From Verrucomicrobiota bacterium (GTDB lineage: Bacteria > Verrucomicrobiota > Verrucomicrobiia > Opitutales > UBA953), in NCBI GenBank assembly GCA_014193315.1, contig BJHS01000011.1:1-64000 (forward strand): DNA of 64,000 nucleotides, in the 5' to 3' direction. The notes under the pieces are model-generated. The model was given only the letters and a program-made list of their open reading frames with translations, was not told the DNA's origin and did no database searches. Within the stretch, counting starts at the first letter, position 1, and each line of letters opens with the position of its first letter. A program made the position numbers and the translations under genes. Below, piece after piece: positions 60,841 through 64,000 of this stretch.

Positions 60841-62367
60841 ATGTCCCAACTCAATCGTCGCAACTTCATCAAGACCTCGGCCATGGCCGCCGCGGCCGCT
60901 GGCCTAAGCGCCCGTGCCTACGGCCAGATCTCCGGCGCCAACGGCGACCTCCGCGTCGGCGTGGTCGGCTTCCGCAGCCGTGGCCAGGAACACCTCAAGG
61001 AACTCTCCAAGATCAAGGGCGTCCGCATCACGGCCCTCTGCGACGTCGACGCCGGCGTGGTCGCCAAAGGCCTGAAGCAGTACCCCAACGCCAAGGGCTA
61101 CGCCGATATCCGCAAGATGCTCGAAAGCGGCGAGATCGACGCGGTCTCCATCGCCTCCCCGAACCACCAGCACTCCATCCAGGGCATCTTGACACTGCAG
61201 GCCGGCAAGCACCTCTACGTCGAAAAGCCTCTCTCGCATAACATCTTCGAAGGCCAGCAGCTCGTCGCCGCCTCCCAGCACTTCGGCAAACTGATCGTCC
61301 AGGCGGGCACCCAGAGCCGCTCCGGTGCCGGCATCCGGGCCGCCATTAAGGCCGTCCACGCCGGGGAGTACGGCAAGGTGAAGGTCGCCCGTGCCATCTG
61401 CTACAAGCGCCGCAAGTCCATCGGCCCGGCCAAGAAGAACGCCATCCCCGCCAACCTCGACTACGACCTCTGGCACGGCCCGGCCGACCTCCAGGAGTCG
61501 ATCCGCGGCAACCAGACCGACAAGAACAGCGAGACCACGAACACCGGCCCGGTGCACTACGATTGGCACTGGTTCTGGAACTACGGCGGCGGCGACCTCT
61601 GCAACCAGGCCATCCATGAAATCGACATCGCGCGCTGGTTCCTCGGCACCCATGAAGTCGCCCCGGAGGTCGTCTCCGTCGGCGGTCGCTTCGGCTACGT
61701 CGACTGCGCCGAGACCCCCAACACCTTCATCTGCATCCACAACTACGCCAACGCCCCCCTCATCACCGAGGTCCGCGGCCTCACGGCGGACGGCAAGATG
61801 GGCGGCCCGGTCAATAAGTTCGGTAAATTCAAGAAGGCCCCCGAGATCGGCATCATCGTCGAGTGCGAGAACGCCACCATCGTGGTCCCCGATTACAACT
61901 CCGCCCAAGTCTACGACAAGGACGGCAACCAGACCAAGAGCTACGGCAAGGCCATCGAGCAAGTCGACCTCACCGGCGGCGCCTCGGGTCACCACGCCAA
62001 CTGGGTCGAGTGCATCCGCAATGGCTCGGCCGAGAACATCCACGCCCCGGTCCGCGAGTGCCACCTCTCGACCGCCCTGGTGCATTCCGCCAACATCTCC
62101 TACCGCCTCGGCGCGAAGAAGAGCGCCGGCGAGATCTCCGAGGCGATCAAGTCCAGCACCGGCCTCGCCGAAGCCTGGGGTCGCCTCCAGGACCACCTCG
62201 GGGTCAACGGCGTGAAACTCGACGAGACCAAGGCCACCCTCGGGGCCCCGCTCTCGATCGACCCGAAGACGGAGCTCTTCACCGGTGCCAACGCCGAAGC
62301 CGCCAACAAGGACCTTGTCGCCAAGCGCGAAGGTCGCGGCGGCTTCAAGATCCCGACGACCTTCTAA
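60841..62367 (+). CDS. Tat-exported Gfo/Idh/MocA oxidoreductase
   Basis: 508 residues. The twin-arginine signal NRRNFIKTSAMAAAAAGLSARAYG has Arg6-Arg7. The Rossmann domain starts at about 36 (LRVGVVGFRSRGQEHLKEL), with ASPNHQH and the catalytic EKPLSHN segment (Glu-Lys-Pro). The C-terminal domain has GGGDLCNQAIHEIDIARWFLG, with the family His-Glu-Ile-Asp. As in glucose-fructose oxidoreductase, a folded protein with bound NAD(P) would be exported. Probably oxidises or reduces a sugar or inositol at a ring carbon. It is followed by a terminator-like hairpin and a DUF1080 gene. Confidence 0.91.
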   Translation: MSQLNRRNFIKTSAMAAAAAGLSARAYGQISGANGDLRVGVVGFRSRGQEHLKELSKIKGVRITALCDVDAGVVAKGLKQYPNAKGYADIRKMLESGEIDAVSIASPNHQHSIQGILTLQAGKHLYVEKPLSHNIFEGQQLVAASQHFGKLIVQAGTQSRSGAGIRAAIKAVHAGEYGKVKVARAICYKRRKSIGPAKKNAIPANLDYDLWHGPADLQESIRGNQTDKNSETTNTGPVHYDWHWFWNYGGGDLCNQAIHEIDIARWFLGTHEVAPEVVSVGGRFGYVDCAETPNTFICIHNYANAPLITEVRGLTADGKMGGPVNKFGKFKKAPEIGIIVECENATIVVPDYNSAQVYDKDGNQTKSYGKAIEQVDLTGGASGHHANWVECIRNGSAENIHAPVRECHLSTALVHSANISYRLGAKKSAGEISEAIKSSTGLAEAWGRLQDHLGVNGVKLDETKATLGAPLSIDPKTELFTGANAEAANKDLVAKREGRGGFKIPTTF

Positions 62368-62380
62368 GTCGTCACCTCCC

Positions 62381-62420
62381 GGGGCGGGGCGGCCGCCAGG
62401 CCGCCCCGCCCCACTCTTTT
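62381..62420 (+). terminator. Strong hairpin and T-tract after the Gfo/Idh gene
   Basis: A 14-bp perfect GC stem, GGGGCGGGGCGGCC with its complement and a 4-base loop, is followed by ACTCTTTT. It stands between two functionally linked genes only 70 bp apart, so it may act as an attenuator as well as a terminator. Confidence 0.85.
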
Positions 62421-62437
62421 ACCATACCCGCACCCCT

Positions 62438-63823
62438 ATGAAGAAGCCCCTCCTCACCCTCGCCCTGTTGCCCCTCGCCGCCTTCGGCGCGGAGATCTTC
62501 AACGGCAAGGACCTCACCGGATTCGCCAAGAAAGGCGGCGAAGCCACCTACGCCGTCAAGGACGGTATCCTCGTCGGCACCTCGACGCTGAACACCCCGA
62601 ACACCTTCCTCGCCACCGAGAAAGACTACGCGAACTTCGTCCTCGAGTACGACTTCCTGAACGACCCGCGCCTCAACTCCGGCGTGCAGTTCCGCAGCCA
62701 TGCCTACGACAAGGCGACCGAGATCGTCGACGCCGCCGGCAAGACCATCAAGGTCCCCGCCGGTCGCGTACACGGCTACCAGGCCGAGATCGACACCGAC
62801 CCCAAGAACGTGAAGAAGCCCGACACCCTGGCCCGCATGTGGTCCGCCGGCCTCTACGAGGAAGGCCGCCGCGGCTGGATCGTCCCGGGCTTCGGCGGTG
62901 GCGACGCCCTCGCCTTCTCCAAGCAAGGCCGCGAGGTCAGCAAGGTCGGCGAGTGGAACCACGTGAAGGTCGAGGCCAACGGCAACCGCGTCCGCACCTG
63001 GCTTAACGGCGTCCAGCGCGTCGACGTCCGCGACGACGGCGACCTCGCCGGCTTCATCGCCTTCCAAGTCCACGGGATCGGCAACGCCAAGGACCGCGCC
63101 GGCACTACCGTGCAGTGGAAGAACATCACCCTCACCGAAGTCGCCGACAACACCCTGACCGAGTCCGAGAAGTCCGACGGCTGGGTGCTGCTCTTTGACG
63201 GCGTCTCGACCAAGGGCTGGCGCTCGGCCAAGGGCCCGGCGTTTCCCGAGTCGGGCTGGTCCGTCAAGGAAGGCACTCTCCGCACCGCGGCCTCGGGCGG
63301 CAAGGAATCCGCCGCCGCCGGGGACATCGTCACCCTCGGAGCCTACAAGCAGTTCGAAGTCACGGTCGACTTCAAGCTGACCACCGGCGCCAACAGCGGC
63401 CTCAAGTACTACGCGCAACCGTCCCTCAACCAAGGCGCCGGCTCGGCCTTCGGCCTCGAATTCCAGATGCTCGACGACGACGTCCACGCCGACGCCAAAC
63501 TGGGCCGCGACGGCAACCGCACGGTCTCGTCGCTCTACGACCTGATCACCGCCAAGAACAAGCGCCCCAACGCCATCGGCCAGTGGAACAACGCCTACGT
63601 CGTGACCAAGGGCACCAAGGTCGAGCACTGGCTCAACGGCCGTCTGGTTGTCGCCTATGACCGTGGCTCGCAGGAGTTCCGCGATCTCCGGGCCAAGTCC
63701 AAGTACGCCGACCCCAAGTTCGGCGCGAACTTCGGCGAGTGGGAATCCGGCCACATCCTGCTGCAAGAACACGGCGACGAAGTCTGGTTTAAGAACGTCA
63801 AGATTCGCGACCTGAGCAAGTAA
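62438..63823 (+). CDS. Secreted protein with two DUF1080 (3-keto-glycoside hydrolase-like) domains
   Basis: 461 residues from ATG 62438 with signal peptide MKKPLLTLALLPLAAFGAE. Domain 1 (about 19-230) starts IFNGKDLTGFAKKGGEATYAVKDGILVGTS and has NSGVQFRSHAYD and GYQAEIDTD. Domain 2 (about 240-460) starts WVLLFDGVSTKGWRSAKGPAFPESGWSVKEGTLRT and has NSGLKYYAQP and LEFQMLDDDVHAD. Both keep the family NSG segment and a late W.N..V, so both may bind sugar. Paired with the upstream Tat oxidoreductase, it fits a periplasmic oxidise-then-cleave glycoside pathway. Confidence 0.9.
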   Translation: MKKPLLTLALLPLAAFGAEIFNGKDLTGFAKKGGEATYAVKDGILVGTSTLNTPNTFLATEKDYANFVLEYDFLNDPRLNSGVQFRSHAYDKATEIVDAAGKTIKVPAGRVHGYQAEIDTDPKNVKKPDTLARMWSAGLYEEGRRGWIVPGFGGGDALAFSKQGREVSKVGEWNHVKVEANGNRVRTWLNGVQRVDVRDDGDLAGFIAFQVHGIGNAKDRAGTTVQWKNITLTEVADNTLTESEKSDGWVLLFDGVSTKGWRSAKGPAFPESGWSVKEGTLRTAASGGKESAAAGDIVTLGAYKQFEVTVDFKLTTGANSGLKYYAQPSLNQGAGSAFGLEFQMLDDDVHADAKLGRDGNRTVSSLYDLITAKNKRPNAIGQWNNAYVVTKGTKVEHWLNGRLVVAYDRGSQEFRDLRAKSKYADPKFGANFGEWESGHILLQEHGDEVWFKNVKIRDLSK

Positions 63824-63846
63824 GGCCGGCGTCAGCCGACCGCGAT

Positions 63847-63872
63847 GGCGGGCCTCCGGGCCCGCCTTTTTT
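63847..63872 (+). terminator. Intrinsic terminator after the two-domain DUF1080 gene
   Basis: GGCGGGCC (63847-63854) pairs with GGCCCGCC (63859-63866) across a 4-base loop and is followed directly by TTTTTT. Confidence 0.92.
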
Positions 63873-63896
63873 GCGCCGATGCAAGGGGGCACGCCC

Positions 63897-63980
63897 GTGC
63901 CCACATGCCCACTGGCCAGCGTGCCAGCCCTGTCTCCCCCCCTTGCCTTTCCTGCCCCTACTCCCTAGTCCCCTACTCCC
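63897..63980. repeat. Octamer array followed by heptamers at the right edge
   Basis: Four octamers cover 63897-63928 (GTGCCCAC, ATGCCCAC, TGGCCAGC, GTGCCAGC). A CTGTCTCC and C-rich tract follow, then heptamers at 63958-63978 (CTACTCC, CTAGTCC, CCTACTC), ending two bases before the next ATG. Confidence 0.75.
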
Positions 63981-64000
63981 ATGCGCCTCCTCGTCTTGCT
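63981..64000 (+). CDS. Start of a further gene, cut by the window edge
   Basis: ATG at 63981 opens MRLLVLL, which looks like the start of a signal peptide, directly after a C-rich leader ending CCC as at most starts in this window. Only 20 bases are present, so the product cannot be named. Confidence 0.45.

Noticed and set aside
62372-63904. 510-residue minus-strand frame opposite the DUF1080 pair
   Set aside because: Ala/Gly/Val-rich antisense shadow with no domain; the plus strand holds two clear DUF1080 domains.

Overview
The window looks like the chromosome of a free-living, GC-rich member of the Verrucomicrobiota, most likely an Opitutae-like lineage. This is inferred from gene content: PVC-type multiheme cytochromes with PA14 domains, DUF6797/sorbosone-dehydrogenase-like propellers, DUF1080 and ThuA proteins, several secreted sulfatases and SGNH esterases, a CE15 glucuronoyl esterase, and a pseudopilin cassette of the verrucomicrobial type. 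I see no plasmid, phage or intact insertion sequence. Four tRNA genes are present: Arg-ACG, Leu-UAA, Arg-CCG and Ser-GGA.

Layout. 1-7.8 kb is housekeeping: the end of purH, parB with a LysM gene, mnmA, ubiE/menG, tRNA-Arg, lysine 2,3-aminomutase, a secreted DUF1080 protein and accA. 7.8-11.5 kb holds a four-gene pseudopilin operon. 11.6-14.8 kb has a putative Na+/H+ antiporter and a DUF4874/DUF4832 secreted protein. 14.8-22.5 kb is an RND efflux operon (outer-membrane factor, permease, adaptor) with a divergent TetR regulator. The regulator is translationally coupled to the first of two tandem, unrecognised secreted coiled-coil proteins. 22.5-30.2 kb has an SGNH hydrolase, a YhhQ transporter, trpA, and a pyrB-pyrC'-CPBP protease-thiL operon in which the dihydroorotase lacks its HxH metal motif. 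30.5-32.1 kb encodes small membrane proteins, one of them holin-like with a histone-H1-like tail, and a DUF5069 protein. 32.2-42.7 kb has an SGNH hydrolase, an MFS exporter, CE15, folA, a PpiD-like chaperone, and divergent gltX and glnS. 43-64 kb is a carbohydrate/sulfated-glycan region: two sulfatases, two cytochrome-plus-propeller modules, ThuA, a Tat-exported Gfo/Idh/MocA oxidoreductase and a two-domain DUF1080 protein, with tag, a GGCT-like gene and a NYN-domain gene interspersed.

The most unusual signal is in the spacers between genes. At about a dozen loci the spacer is built from degenerate short tandem repeats with a strict period of 8 bp (TTGGCCAC-like), 7 bp (CCCTAAT-, TAGGGNN- or GAGTACG-like) or 6 bp (CTGTCC-like). 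They are usually arranged as inverted arms around a loop, and they often start exactly on a stop codon. Two copies of one such element, about 170-180 bp each, flank the MFS gene in opposite orientation. Unit sequence varies while the period is kept, which suggests a selected or actively generated structure. Separately, nearly all translation starts lack a Shine-Dalgarno sequence and are preceded by C-rich leaders ending in CCC just before the ATG.
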